A stretch of 64,000 nt of DNA from an uncultured Pelagibacteraceae bacterium. Its GTDB lineage: Bacteria; Pseudomonadota; Alphaproteobacteria; Pelagibacterales; Pelagibacteraceae. The position numbers were made by a program, and so were the translations under genes. The notes under the pieces were generated by a model that saw only the letters and a program-made list of their open reading frames with translations, did not search any database and was not told the DNA's origin. The first letter of the stretch is position 1; every line of letters starts with the position of its first letter. The stretch is from positions 1-64,000 of the forward strand of contig CACGAC010000005.1 in NCBI GenBank assembly GCA_902571015.1, in the 5' to 3' direction. Positions 30,814-39,983 of the stretch are shown piece after piece.

Positions 30814-31638
30814 ATGCCAAAGGAAAAACCAGAATTAAGTGACGCAATGAGAGCTAAAATGAGTAGAAAATTGCCTGAGAAAAATCCAATTAAAGGCACT
30901 AAATTTACAATTGCGGTTTCTAGTGCAAAAGGAGGTGTTGGAAAATCCACTTTTGCAACAAACTTAGCTTTAGCTTTAAAAAAAGTTGGATGTAAAGTTG
31001 GCTTACTGGATGCAGACATTTATGGTCCATCAGTCCCAAAAATGTTAGGGATTTCTGAAAAACCAAAAAGTGATGGACAGAAATTAGAACCAATAAAAAA
31101 GTATGATATTCAGTGTATGTCTATTGGTTTCTTAGCTGATCAACAAACGCCTATGATTTGGCGTGGACCGATGGTGACAAGTGCTATTAGAACATTTACA
31201 CAAAAAGTTAACTGGAAGGATTTAGATTTTATAATTGTTGATATGCCTCCAGGAACTGGAGATACCCAACTTACTTTTTCCCAAGAAATTAAGATGGATG
31301 GTGCAATCATAGTATCAACTCCACAAGAGGTTGCTCTATTGGATGTAAAAAGAGGGATAAAAATGTTTGATAAACTTGGTGTAAAAATTTTAGGATTAGT
31401 AGACAATATGAGTTATTTTGTTGGAGATGATAATAAAAAATATAATATTTTTGGAGAAGGTGGAGTTGAAAACACCGCAAAAGAATTTAACAAAGAATTT
31501 TTAGGGGAGATTCCAATTAACAGTGAGGTTGGAAAGTCAGGAGATAAAGGTAAGCCAATTGTTGAGGAAGATCCAAACAATCAAATTTCAAAAATTTATA
31601 TTAATTTTGCAAACAAAATTAAATCAACTTATCTTTAA
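30814..31638 (+). CDS. mrp: Mrp/ApbC-type iron-sulfur cluster carrier ATPase
   Basis: The 274-residue protein is a P-loop ATPase: the deviant Walker A is [20 protein letters not shown] (about 35-54), followed by [16 protein letters not shown] and [13 protein letters not shown]. It carries Fe-S clusters to target proteins. Two things are unlike the classic form: the N-terminal MIP18/DUF59 domain is absent (only about 30 basic residues precede the ATPase), and the CPxC cluster-binding pair normally found after NMSYFV is replaced by [14 protein letters not shown]. Loss of that pair is, to my knowledge, common in alphaproteobacterial Mrp. The gene is divergent from hflK and its last 20 bases overlap the end of thyX on the other strand. 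Confidence 0.92.
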   Translation: MPKEKPELSDAMRAKMSRKLPEKNPIKGTKFTIAVSSAKGGVGKSTFATNLALALKKVGCKVGLLDADIYGPSVPKMLGISEKPKSDGQKLEPIKKYDIQCMSIGFLADQQTPMIWRGPMVTSAIRTFTQKVNWKDLDFIIVDMPPGTGDTQLTFSQEIKMDGAIIVSTPQEVALLDVKRGIKMFDKLGVKILGLVDNMSYFVGDDNKKYNIFGEGGVENTAKEFNKEFLGEIPINSEVGKSGDKGKPIVEEDPNNQISKIYINFANKIKSTYL

Positions 31639-32566
31639 GATCAAAAGCCTCCATAAGTTCATTCCATTCTCTCTTAGATAAACCAGAGTCTTCCATAGAA
31701 ATTTTTTCACCTTTGATAAGTTTCTTAATAATAATTTTTCCTTTTGCTGAAACTTCAGTGCCTCCAACCCTATAATCCATAAAGGCCTCGTAAGTTATCG
31801 GAACCCACTTTTTGAGTGTATCCAACATTATATCCGCATAAACTCTAATTTCATATTGTGCGTGATGGTCCGCCCTTAATCTTAAAAAGTTCATTAAGTT
31901 TAATAAATCTGTTTTCCAATACCATTGAGTATAAGTATTTAATGTTAAGTTCATTCTTGCAAGTTCTCTTGCCAAACCTTTTTTATTTTCATCAATTGTA
32001 GATCCATCATATCTTTCATTTAGCATTGTTTCATAATTTGCATATGTTCTCTCAGCATCATTTTTTAAAAGCTCTAAAACTTCTTTTGCTTGATCACCTT
32101 CTAAAACATCTCCTCTACCTTGTCTGTTTGATATTGATTGAGCAGCAAGATTTTCCTGGGTTGGTAAGTAAAATTCTTTATCTAAGATTGAGTATCTAGC
32201 AGAATACTCATTTACATTCGCGGTTCTGTGTCTAATCCATTGGCGGGCAATAAAAATTGGCAGTTTTATATGATATTTGATTTCACACATCTCGAATGGC
32301 GTACTATGCCAATGGCGCATTAAGTATTTAATTAATCCCGCGTCTGTAGAAACTTGTTTTGTGCCTTTGCCATACGAAACTCTAGCCGATTGAACGATTG
32401 AAGTATCATCTCCCATATAATCAACGACTCTCACAAAACCATGATCAAGAGCTGGTAATGCTTCATAAAGAATTTTTTCTAACTCAGGAGAGGTTACTCT
32501 TTTTGTTGAATTGCTTTGTGTTTGTTGGCTTTTTATTTCTGCAATTTGCTCTTTTGTTAATTTCAT
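31619..32566 (-). CDS. thyX: Flavin-dependent thymidylate synthase ThyX
   Basis: ThyX methylates dUMP using methylene-tetrahydrofolate, FAD and NADPH, and leaves tetrahydrofolate. The 315-residue protein contains the signature [15 protein letters not shown], the ThyX motif that binds FAD and dUMP, and [33 protein letters not shown] chose the ATG at 32566. A frame continues upstream to 32689, but that extension lies inside the acceptor part of the tmRNA gene and is not protein coding. No folA or thyA is seen nearby, as expected for ThyX organisms. It is convergent with mrp and divergent from ssrA. Confidence 0.95.
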   Translation of the reverse strand: MKLTKEQIAEIKSQQTQSNSTKRVTSPELEKILYEALPALDHGFVRVVDYMGDDTSIVQSARVSYGKGTKQVSTDAGLIKYLMRHWHSTPFEMCEIKYHIKLPIFIARQWIRHRTANVNEYSARYSILDKEFYLPTQENLAAQSISNRQGRGDVLEGDQAKEVLELLKNDAERTYANYETMLNERYDGSTIDENKKGLARELARMNLTLNTYTQWYWKTDLLNLMNFLRLRADHHAQYEIRVYADIMLDTLKKWVPITYEAFMDYRVGGTEVSAKGKIIIKKLIKGEKISMEDSGLSKREWNELMEAFDLKDKLI

Positions 32567-32574
32567 GATTGTTA

Positions 32575-32602
32575 TTGAATCTTTAGCAATTCCTTTTATA
32601 TT
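32575..32602 (+). promoter_or_regulatory. Promoter of the tmRNA gene
   Basis: TTGAAT (32575-32580) and TATATT (32597-32602) are separated by 16 bases. A transcript would begin near 32608-32610, right before a small hairpin (AGTTGG...CCAACT) and upstream of the tmRNA acceptor piece. The promoter lies in the leader of the divergent thyX gene. Confidence 0.5.
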
Positions 32603-32687
32603 AATAAAGTTGGATTTCCAACTATGACGATAAACGAATTTCGTAATAACCATTGCGGACGTGGGGGCAGTACCCACCACCTCCACC

Positions 32688-32699
32688 ATTTACAACTTA
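32688..32699 (+). other. Very short intervening segment between the two tmRNA pieces
   Basis: The twelve bases between the CCA end of the acceptor piece (32687) and the first G of the coding piece (32700) read TTTACAACTTAT. They must be removed so that the mature tmRNA has a free CCA and a mature 5' end, presumably by RNase P at the 5' side. Confidence 0.7.
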
Positions 32700-32782
32700 T
32701 GGGGGTGAACTAGATTCGACGAGTGACTAAAGGCTATTCTTTCGTTCGGAATTGTTCCACCGTGACGGGCTATTTTATAATT

Positions 32783-32812
32783 GCTAACGAAAGTTACGCA
32801 CTTGCTGCTTAA
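32783..32812 (+). other. tmRNA tag reading frame, peptide ANESYALAA
   Basis: Starting at the resume codon GCT the frame encodes A-N-E-S-Y-A-L-A-A then TAA. The ending ALAA is the usual ClpXP/ClpAP degron, and the peptide is one residue shorter than the E. coli tag ANDENYALAA. With the alanine brought by tmRNA the added tag is AANESYALAA. Confidence 0.9.
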
Positions 32813-32901
32813 TTAACTTCGTTAATTATGTAGACGGGGTTTGGGGCACCTGGCAACAGAACGCCCCTAGTATAATTGGATTTATATAAATTATATAAAA
32901 T

Positions 32902-33087
32902 TTACTTTATTAAATCTAAGTCTCCGCATTGTACATTGGTGAATACACATGTGCCATAATGGGTAATGGTCTTTACATCATTTATAACACCTCTGGTAGT
33001 TCCTTCAACAGTTCCTGTCACTGTGTTACAAGCGTTAAGTGTTATTAATGCTAATAATATAGAAACGATTGTATAAATACGAATCAT
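32902..33087 (-). CDS. Small lipoprotein, entericidin-like
   Basis: The 61-residue protein has a signal peptide with a lipobox (LNAC, Cys20), so it should be lipidated. The mature end begins CNTVTGTVEGTTRGVINDVK, which resembles entericidin-type small lipoproteins (CNTxxGxGxD). The C-terminal tail TCVFTNVQCGDLDLIK adds two Cys residues not normally found in entericidins and could form a disulfide. The gene lies convergent to ssrA, 23 bases after its estimated end, with its own promoter region at 33088-33158. Function of the family is unclear (membrane stress or toxin-antidote in enteric bacteria); no toxin partner is next to it. Confidence 0.6.
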   Translation of the reverse strand: MIRIYTIVSILLALITLNACNTVTGTVEGTTRGVINDVKTITHYGTCVFTNVQCGDLDLIK

Positions 33088-33158
33088 TTGATAATTTTAT
33101 CACAAATAATATAATCACACTATATTCAACAACAGATAAGACTTAACTTATTGGAATT

Positions 33159-34526
33159 TTAATCTTTATTTAAATCTATTATTCCAATAGAGGCAGTATT
33201 TTCTAAAAATAGATATAACTTATTATTGTTAAATTTGAGGTCTCTTATCCTCTCAGATATCTCAATTTTTTTTAAATTTATTATTTTTTTTTTGTCATTT
33301 AACTCAAAAAAATAGATAGATTTACCTTTCAATGAGCTTAATGCATATTTGTTATCTGCAATTTTAACTATTTCTGAAATACCTATTGCTGGAACAAATG
33401 ACTTTAATGGTTCAATAAAATTATACTTGCTATGGGACTTATATAAAGGGTATTTAGTATAGATATTTTTAGGACAATCACCTCTTTTTTTGCAGTAATG
33501 TTCTCCGTATGACGCAATTGGCCATCCGTAATTTAACGGTTCATTATTTGAAATATTGTTAACCTCTATTAAATTTATTTCATCACCATCTCTGGGTCCA
33601 TGCTCAGTCTCTAATACAAAATAATTTTTTTTATCAAAATATAAACCTTGTGGATTTCTATGACCCATTGATACTATTTCATATTTACCATCAATAATAT
33701 TTATCTTAATTATTTTTCCATTAACACTTTGTCTATCTTGAGCAAGATGTCTACTTCTATAATCACCAATGGATAATAGAATATTATCTTTATTTAGTTG
33801 AATAATCCTTCCTCCAGATTGAGTAGCATTAAATTCATTATCAATGTTTTTATACGAATGAACACATTTTTTTGGTGAAAACAGTTTTGTAAAATTAATT
33901 TTTTCATAGTTTATATCACCATATATAACACTAGTGTTCCAACAATTCTCTTCTATTTCCTCAGTGTAGGATACAAAAATTTTTTTGTCTGAAACAAATA
34001 TATCTTTAATCGAAAACCATCTATTTTTTATGAATTGTTTTAAATTTATAAATTCATTAATATTATTTTTTATTTGTCTTAAATTATTCTCTTTATCTAT
34101 ATTTTTAGAATAAGCTAAAACTCCGCGAGATGACAAAACAAATAATACATTATCATTAAAATCTAAATAACCAGTTCCAGGTGGCGAAGTTGCTATTCCA
34201 GCATAAAAACCACCGTAAAGTTTCAATCGCTTTAAATAGTAACCATCGGTAAGTGCATTGTCTTTGAGTATCTTAATATCACTAGACTTTCTTTTAAATT
34301 CCAACTCCATATTATAAAGACTCTGATTCATAATTTTTTGATTTTGTTCATCAATGAACTTATAAGGAAAAAAATATTTCTTGATAAATTGCTTTTGTTC
34401 AAAACTTAATAACGATTTTAAGCTATTAAATTTTTTGTCCCCAATGAAAAAGTTTGAAAAAATATAAATAATAAAAAAAAAGATCGGGATAAAAATTAGA
34501 ACTTTAATTTTCTTATTTTTTTTCAT
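33159..34526 (-). CDS. PQQ-type sugar dehydrogenase-like (GSDH-fold) membrane-anchored protein
   Basis: The 455-residue protein has an N-terminal membrane helix (about 8-28), likely an uncleaved anchor. The C-terminal half contains the glucose/sorbosone dehydrogenase signatures NGKIIKIN, GHRNPQGLYF, ETEHGPRDGDEINLIE and NYGWPIASYGEHY, in family order, consistent with a six-bladed propeller. Classic family members oxidise aldoses with PQQ and calcium in the periplasm. Whether this one binds PQQ is unsure; no PQQ synthesis gene is in the window. It lies one base before the MazG-like gene in transcription order, so the two are coupled. Confidence 0.8.
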   Translation of the reverse strand: MKKNKKIKVLIFIPIFFFIIYIFSNFFIGDKKFNSLKSLLSFEQKQFIKKYFFPYKFIDEQNQKIMNQSLYNMELEFKRKSSDIKILKDNALTDGYYLKRLKLYGGFYAGIATSPPGTGYLDFNDNVLFVLSSRGVLAYSKNIDKENNLRQIKNNINEFINLKQFIKNRWFSIKDIFVSDKKIFVSYTEEIEENCWNTSVIYGDINYEKINFTKLFSPKKCVHSYKNIDNEFNATQSGGRIIQLNKDNILLSIGDYRSRHLAQDRQSVNGKIIKINIIDGKYEIVSMGHRNPQGLYFDKKNYFVLETEHGPRDGDEINLIEVNNISNNEPLNYGWPIASYGEHYCKKRGDCPKNIYTKYPLYKSHSKYNFIEPLKSFVPAIGISEIVKIADNKYALSSLKGKSIYFFELNDKKKIINLKKIEISERIRDLKFNNNKLYLFLENTASIGIIDLNKD

Positions 34527-34901
34527 TTATTCTTTAATATATTTACTTAAATCTGGTTTAAAATAATTTGAGCCTTTCATTACTTTTCCATTCTCATTAT
34601 AAATGGGTTTTCCATTTTTATCTAACTTGCTCATATTTGATTTTTGAACTTCTTCGAAACATTTGTCTAAATCTATACCAAACGCATGACCTGCACCATA
34701 AGTAACATAAAGAATATCTGTTAATGCATCTGCAACCTCAATTAAATCTTTCTCTTTAATTGCATTTGTTAATTCAAGTAATTCTTCTTTAATTAAACTT
34801 AATCTCAAATAATTTATCTCATTCGTACTCAATGAAGGTCTCGTTTTTACTTCTTGACCAAAAGTTTTCATAAAAATGCCTACTTTTTCAAAATTTGTCA
34901 T
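34527..34901 (-). CDS. MazG/PRA-PH superfamily nucleotide pyrophosphohydrolase
   Basis: The 124-residue all-helical protein contains RLSLIKEELLELTNAIKEKDLIEVADALTDILYV (about 29-62), where EExxE and ExxD provide the magnesium ligands of the MazG/HisE superfamily. The following SNMSKLDKNGKPIYNENGKVMKG stretch is typical of phage and bacterial PRA-PH-like (phosphoribosyl-ATP pyrophosphohydrolase-like) stand-alone proteins. It probably hydrolyses a non-canonical nucleoside triphosphate. It is not the histidine pathway HisE by context, since no his genes are near. It is divergent from fumC. Confidence 0.85.
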   Translation of the reverse strand: MTNFEKVGIFMKTFGQEVKTRPSLSTNEINYLRLSLIKEELLELTNAIKEKDLIEVADALTDILYVTYGAGHAFGIDLDKCFEEVQKSNMSKLDKNGKPIYNENGKVMKGSNYFKPDLSKYIKE

Positions 34902-34954
34902 TTTGCTCCTGTTAGTTAATGTTTTTTTATTATATAATTAAGTACTTTTTATCA

Positions 34955-36343
34955 ATGAAATTTCGAAAAGAATATGACAGTATTGGATCCATTAATGTTC
35001 CTAATGATAGATACTGGGGAGCTTCAACACAAAGGTCAAAGAAATATTTTGATATTGGTGAATTTTTAGTTAGACCAATTTTAATTAAATCAATCGCGAT
35101 TATAAAAAAGGCTGCAGCAACAGTCCATCAAAAAGAAAAACAAATTCTGCCTAAAATTTCAAAAGCAATTATATCTGCATCTAATGAAATAATTGCTGGA
35201 AAGCTTGATGATCACTTCCCGCTGAAAGTTTGGCAAACAGGATCTGGCACCCAAACTAATATGAATGTTAATGAAGTAATAGCAAATAGAGCAATTGAAA
35301 TCTTAGGAGGAAAAAAAGGTACGAAAAAACCTGTTCATCCAAATGATCATGTCAACAAATCTCAATCCACTAATGATGTTTTTCCTACAGCAATGCATAT
35401 AGCTATTGCTCTTGAAACGAAAAAAAAATTACTGCCATCCGTTGAATTATTGAATAAAGAGCTAAAAAAAAAAGTTACTCAATTTAAAAATATTATAAAA
35501 GTCGGAAGAACTCACTTGCAAGACGCTACACCACTATCTTTGGGACAAGAATTTTCTGGATATCAGTCTCAAATAGAGAATTGTATTTCAAGAATTAATA
35601 ATGCATTAATTGAGATTTATCATTTAGCTCAAGGAGGTACTGCTGTTGGAACTGGAATAAATAGTAAAAAAAATTTCGATAAAAAAATAATTAATGAAAT
35701 TAAAAAAATTACAAAACTTCCATTTAAACCCACAAAGAACAAATTTGCGGCTCTTGCTGCGCATGACGAAATCGTTAATTTCTCAGGTACTTTGAATACT
35801 ACCGCAGTCAGCTTGATGAAAATTGCTAATGATATAAGATTTCTTGGCTCTGGTCCTAGAGCTGGTTATGGAGAATTAATATTACCAGCAAACGAGCCAG
35901 GTTCTTCAATTATGCCAGGAAAAGTTAACCCTACTCAATCAGAAGCTGTCACTATGGTATGCGTAAAAGTAATAGGTAACCATAACGGGATAACAATGGC
36001 AGGATCACATGGACATTTTGAGCTAAATGTATTTAAGCCTTTGATTGCACATAATATATTACAATCAATTGATCTTTTATCTGACAGTATAAAAAATTTT
36101 ACAATTTATTGTATAAAAGGATTAAAAGCCGATAAAACTAAGATCAAAGAATACTTAGACAATTCTTTAATGTTAGTTACAGCGCTGGCACCACATATTG
36201 GTTACGATAACTCGGCTAAAATAGCTAAACTAGCCCTTAAAAATAAAACCACTTTGAAACATGAAGCGCTAAAATCAAAACTTATAAGTGAAAAAGATTA
36301 CAATAAAATTATTGATCCAAAAAAAATGATTTATCCTGCATAA
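34955..36343 (+). CDS. fumC: Fumarate hydratase, class II
   Basis: FumC interconverts fumarate and malate without an Fe-S cluster, in the TCA cycle. From the chosen ATG it has 462 residues, the usual length. The substrate-binding signature [16 protein letters not shown] and the conserved [17 protein letters not shown] and [16 protein letters not shown] segments are present. The start at 34955 ([11 protein letters not shown]) fits the family; an earlier in-frame ATG at 34919 would add a hydrophobic tail unlike any fumarase. A TATAAT at 34933-34938 lies 17 bases before the ATG. The stop overlaps the convergent AsmA-like gene by 13 bases. Confidence 0.96.
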   Translation: MKFRKEYDSIGSINVPNDRYWGASTQRSKKYFDIGEFLVRPILIKSIAIIKKAAATVHQKEKQILPKISKAIISASNEIIAGKLDDHFPLKVWQTGSGTQTNMNVNEVIANRAIEILGGKKGTKKPVHPNDHVNKSQSTNDVFPTAMHIAIALETKKKLLPSVELLNKELKKKVTQFKNIIKVGRTHLQDATPLSLGQEFSGYQSQIENCISRINNALIEIYHLAQGGTAVGTGINSKKNFDKKIINEIKKITKLPFKPTKNKFAALAAHDEIVNFSGTLNTTAVSLMKIANDIRFLGSGPRAGYGELILPANEPGSSIMPGKVNPTQSEAVTMVCVKVIGNHNGITMAGSHGHFELNVFKPLIAHNILQSIDLLSDSIKNFTIYCIKGLKADKTKIKEYLDNSLMLVTALAPHIGYDNSAKIAKLALKNKTTLKHEALKSKLISEKDYNKIIDPKKMIYPA

Positions 36344-37914
36344 ACCTTGAAAAATTCTTTTATAAAATTTCTTATAGTAAATTTATTAAAAGAATTATTT
36401 TCACTTTTATTATATCTATCTAAAAATTTATCTATCTTTTGGAAAGACTTACCATCAATTCTAAAATTATTCATAGTCATTTTGTCAACTGTGAAATCAT
36501 AAACAAAATCTAATTTTATCGTTTCAAAGACATCTCGATAATTTCTTTTTATTTGGAAGTATCTAAAAAATTTTTCTATATCTTCAAAATTGAAAATTAT
36601 TTCACCAACTAATTTTTTGCTATCTACATCATTCAAAAATTCTATTTCGTTAGATTTAATTAACACAGAGTCATTCCAATGAGTATTGAAGTTTTTCATT
36701 AAAATTCTTCCTTCACCTAAGTGAATTTTTGAAAAAAAATCTTTTAAATATTCAAATTTATCAATTTTGTTAATTTTGATATTTACTGATGCATTCAAAT
36801 TTGGATTATTCAGCAATTCTGAATCTAGTAAATCTATTAGTAAAGACTCACTTTGAAATATTTTTTTTTGACTTACGAAATTAAAATTTAGATCTGTTGA
36901 AAAATAAAATGGTTTAAAACTTACCTCACCTTTAAAGTCTTTCTCTGATGATAAAAAATTTAAAGAGTTATTTTTGATTACATAGGTAAATAGATTTCTT
37001 TTATTAATCGAAGCAATATCAAAAAATCCACTTATTTCATTTTCGCTATAATCAACAGATGTTTCAATATCTAATCTAATTTTTTTTGAGGATAATTTGA
37101 TATTTTTATTTTCATTTATGACATTTTTTGAAATATCTAATTTAAATGGAATATTGAATACTTCAAAATTTGTTTTTACTTTTTGAAGAGTATTCAAGTC
37201 ATCATAAAAAAAACTAAAATTATTTATTTTTGACAGAAATAATAAATCATCGTTTAGATCCTTGTAGAAAAATTTAGATTTTTTAAAAGTAAACTGATTT
37301 TCTTTATCAGAACTATTTAGAGCCTTTAAAAAAAAATTAATATTTTTTGAGTTAATATTAAATTCAGTATCATGAAATACCAAATCTTCTGATGATATAT
37401 TTTCTGATAAAAAGAAATTTTTAAAAGAAATGTAAAATTTTGCATAACCTGAATTAGCTATAACTTTTTCATTATATTTAATATCTAAATTTTTTGTGTA
37501 AAAAAATGGTTTAGGAAATATTCCATACTTAATTTTTTCATTGAACTCAATTTTTATGTCGTATCTGTCTAAAATTTGGTTTATTAAGGATGTTTTAATT
37601 TTATCCTCTTTATAAAATGCTGGAATTAAGAAGTAACTAAAAAAAAGTATAACTAAAGAGGCAATTGAAACAGCTATCTTGTTATTTAAATAATAAAATT
37701 TTTTCTTGCTCTGATTGAATTTTCTTAATTTTTTAAATTTATCGAAAAAACTTTCAATTCTACCATCTAACTGAGTTATTTTTTTCTTTATAGGTGTTTG
37801 CCTAAATGATTGAGACTTAGACCTTTCTATTTCAGTAAAAAAACTTCCTATAATTTTATTTATTGGTAATAATATTTTTTTTATCTTTTTTTTATAAAAA
37901 CTTAAATTAAACAT
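36331..37914 (-). CDS. AsmA-like membrane protein
   Basis: The 527-residue protein has a long basic cytoplasmic N-terminus (1-78), one membrane helix (about 79-100) and then a large periplasmic part. Right after the helix, [36 protein letters not shown] follows the AsmA pattern (insertion of a groove-forming domain whose first strand is rich in G/F/P). The remainder is low-complexity in Phe, Asn, Lys and beta-rich, as expected for an elongated lipid-transport groove. AsmA/TamB-type proteins help phospholipid movement to the outer membrane. Identification is by pattern only. It converges with fumC, sharing 13 bases, and is divergent from the helicase gene. Confidence 0.65.
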   Translation of the reverse strand: MFNLSFYKKKIKKILLPINKIIGSFFTEIERSKSQSFRQTPIKKKITQLDGRIESFFDKFKKLRKFNQSKKKFYYLNNKIAVSIASLVILFFSYFLIPAFYKEDKIKTSLINQILDRYDIKIEFNEKIKYGIFPKPFFYTKNLDIKYNEKVIANSGYAKFYISFKNFFLSENISSEDLVFHDTEFNINSKNINFFLKALNSSDKENQFTFKKSKFFYKDLNDDLLFLSKINNFSFFYDDLNTLQKVKTNFEVFNIPFKLDISKNVINENKNIKLSSKKIRLDIETSVDYSENEISGFFDIASINKRNLFTYVIKNNSLNFLSSEKDFKGEVSFKPFYFSTDLNFNFVSQKKIFQSESLLIDLLDSELLNNPNLNASVNIKINKIDKFEYLKDFFSKIHLGEGRILMKNFNTHWNDSVLIKSNEIEFLNDVDSKKLVGEIIFNFEDIEKFFRYFQIKRNYRDVFETIKLDFVYDFTVDKMTMNNFRIDGKSFQKIDKFLDRYNKSENNSFNKFTIRNFIKEFFKVYAG

Positions 37915-37946
37915 AAATTGTTGAGACTTATAATTAAATTATTCAA

Positions 37947-39983
37947 ATGGTAAACTCTGATTATCTAAAAAATCTTAATGAAGCCCAAAAAAAAGCTGTC
38001 CTGGCCTTGGACGGACCATTATTAATTGTTGCTGGGGCTGGATCTGGGAAAACTAAGGTTTTAACAAGTAGAATTGCACACATAATAAAAAATAAAAAAG
38101 CTTATCCTAATCAAATTCTTGCTGTGACATTCACGAATAAAGCAGCAAAAGAAATGCAAAACAGAGTTAGTAAAATTCTTGGATCTTCTGCTGTTGGATT
38201 GTCTTGGTTAGGAACATTCCACTCGATATGTGCAAAATTACTTAGAAAACATGCGTCAGCAGTAAATTTAAATTCAAATTTTACAATTATTGATACTGAT
38301 GATCAAATCAGATTGATTAAAAATATTTGTAAAGCAGAAAACATTGATGTCAAACAGCTGTCACCAAAATATATAATTGCAATCATAGATAAATGGAAAA
38401 ATAAAGGCTTATATCCAAGTGAGGTAAAAGTTAATTCTAAAGAAATTTATGAAAAAACAATCTTGCCTGTTTATAGAATTTATCAACAAAAACTGATTGA
38501 ATTAAATGCTTGTGATTTTGGGGATCTAATCTTGCACTCAGTTAAAATTTTAGAAAAAAATAAAGATATAAGGAACATTTTTTCAAAAAATTTCAAGTAC
38601 ATTTTAGTCGACGAATATCAGGATACAAATTTTATACAAAGTCGATGGCTTAATTTATTAGCAGAAAAAAATAAAAATATTTGTTGTGTAGGAGATGATG
38701 ATCAATCGATTTATAGCTGGAGAGGAGCAGAAATCAAAAATTTTCTAGAATTTGATAAAATTTATGAAAATACCAAAATAATAAGGCTTGAAGAAAATTA
38801 CAGATCCTCAAAAAACATTTTATCTGTCGCATCATCATTAATTTCTAACAATGAAAATAGAGTTGGTAAAACACTAGTGTCAACAAAGGATGATGGTGAT
38901 CTAATAAAATTAAATTGTTTTAAAAATGGAAAAGATGAAGCAATAGGGATTTCGGATGAAGTAGAGAATATTAAAAAACATTATTCACTTAATAATATTG
39001 CAATTTTGGTAAGAGCTATTTTTCAAACAAGAGAATTTGAGGAAAGATTTTTAAAAATTGGTATGCCTTATAGAATTTTAGGGGGAATTAAATTTTATGA
39101 GAGAGCTGAAATTAAAGATTGTGTAGCCTATTTAAGATTAGTTAACCAAGAAAAAGATGATTTGGCTTTTGAGAGAATAGTTAATAATCCTAAAAGGTCT
39201 ATTGGTGAAAGTACAATTAAAACAATACACGAATACGCAAAAAAAAATAAAATTTGTTTAGAAAGTTCATCAAGAAAAATGATAAGAGAAAACTTAATTA
39301 AACCAAAGGCAAAGATAGGTCTAAATCTATTTTTAGATTTAATTTCTAAATGGAGAAATGATTTAAAAATTAAAAAATTTAATCATGTAAAATTATTACA
39401 AATTCTTTTGGATGAGTCTGGATACTCTGCGATGTTAAAAAATAAAAAAGATCTTGAAAATGAAAATCGTTTAGAAAATATTAAAGAATTACTAAGTGCT
39501 ATGAAAGAATTTGACAACTTGGAGAGTTTTTTAGATCATGTGTCTCTTGCAACATCTATTGATCAAGACTGGGAAGGTGAAAAAATTAATATGATGACAA
39601 TGCATGCCGCAAAGGGTTTAGAATTTGACGTAGTTTTTTTGCCTGGTTGGGAGGAAGGACTATTTCCACACCAAAAATCAATAGAAGAAAAAGGACACAA
39701 TGGTTTGGAGGAAGAAAGAAGATTAGCATACGTAGGAATCACTAGAGCTAAAAGAAATGCGATTATTTCATTTTCAATGAATAGATTTTATCAGGGCGAT
39801 TGGATAGATAGCATGGCTTCAAGATTTATTGATGAGCTTCCAGAAAACAATTTAGAAAAAAATTCATATTTCGATGAAAGTAAAGATACATTTGACGAAT
39901 TTGAATTTAACCAAGATTTTGAATTAGATGATGACGTCAAGAGAAGTCCAGGTTGGCTTCGATATCAGAAAAGAATTAAATGA
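37947..39983 (+). CDS. uvrD: UvrD/PcrA-type superfamily 1A DNA helicase
   Basis: The 678-residue protein begins with the Q-motif LNEAQKKAVLALDGPLLIVAGAGSGKTKVLTSRI (about 8-41), containing Walker A. Motif II LVDEYQDTN, motif III GDDDQSIYSWRGAE, motif IV LEENYRSS, motif V TMHAAKGLEFDVVFLPGWEEGLFPH and motif VI EERRLAYVGITRAK are all in order. It translocates 3' to 5' in nucleotide-excision and mismatch repair. PcrA would be an equally good name. The usual C-terminal tail (about 50 residues) is short and acidic here. The stop overlaps the pepP start (ATGA). Confidence 0.95.
   Translation: MVNSDYLKNLNEAQKKAVLALDGPLLIVAGAGSGKTKVLTSRIAHIIKNKKAYPNQILAVTFTNKAAKEMQNRVSKILGSSAVGLSWLGTFHSICAKLLRKHASAVNLNSNFTIIDTDDQIRLIKNICKAENIDVKQLSPKYIIAIIDKWKNKGLYPSEVKVNSKEIYEKTILPVYRIYQQKLIELNACDFGDLILHSVKILEKNKDIRNIFSKNFKYILVDEYQDTNFIQSRWLNLLAEKNKNICCVGDDDQSIYSWRGAEIKNFLEFDKIYENTKIIRLEENYRSSKNILSVASSLISNNENRVGKTLVSTKDDGDLIKLNCFKNGKDEAIGISDEVENIKKHYSLNNIAILVRAIFQTREFEERFLKIGMPYRILGGIKFYERAEIKDCVAYLRLVNQEKDDLAFERIVNNPKRSIGESTIKTIHEYAKKNKICLESSSRKMIRENLIKPKAKIGLNLFLDLISKWRNDLKIKKFNHVKLLQILLDESGYSAMLKNKKDLENENRLENIKELLSAMKEFDNLESFLDHVSLATSIDQDWEGEKINMMTMHAAKGLEFDVVFLPGWEEGLFPHQKSIEEKGHNGLEEERRLAYVGITRAKRNAIISFSMNRFYQGDWIDSMASRFIDELPENNLEKNSYFDESKDTFDEFEFNQDFELDDDVKRSPGWLRYQKRIK

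Larger units (their letters stand above)
32608..32878 (+). ncRNA. ssrA: tmRNA, circularly permuted two-piece form
   Basis: tmRNA rescues stalled ribosomes and tags the peptide. Here the 3' acceptor piece comes first: a T-arm (GTGGG/CCCAC) and CACCTCC ending in CCA at 32687. After a 12-base intervening segment the 5' part begins at 32700 with GGGGGTG and TAGATTCGACG. The seven bases GGGGGTG pair with CACCTCC, with one G-U pair, giving the acceptor stem. TTCGTT (in the coding piece) can pair with AACGAA in the acceptor piece as part of helix P2. A tag frame, a TTAACTTCGTTAA hairpin and a GGGGC...GCCCC pairing follow. The loop of the T-arm reads GGCAGTA rather than the tRNA consensus. Permuted, processed tmRNA is known in Alphaproteobacteria. 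Exact 5' and 3' ends are estimates. Confidence 0.92.

Noticed and set aside
32567-32689. 41-residue N-terminal extension of ThyX
   Set aside because: The stretch is the complement of the tmRNA acceptor piece; the ThyX family start fits the ATG at 32566.
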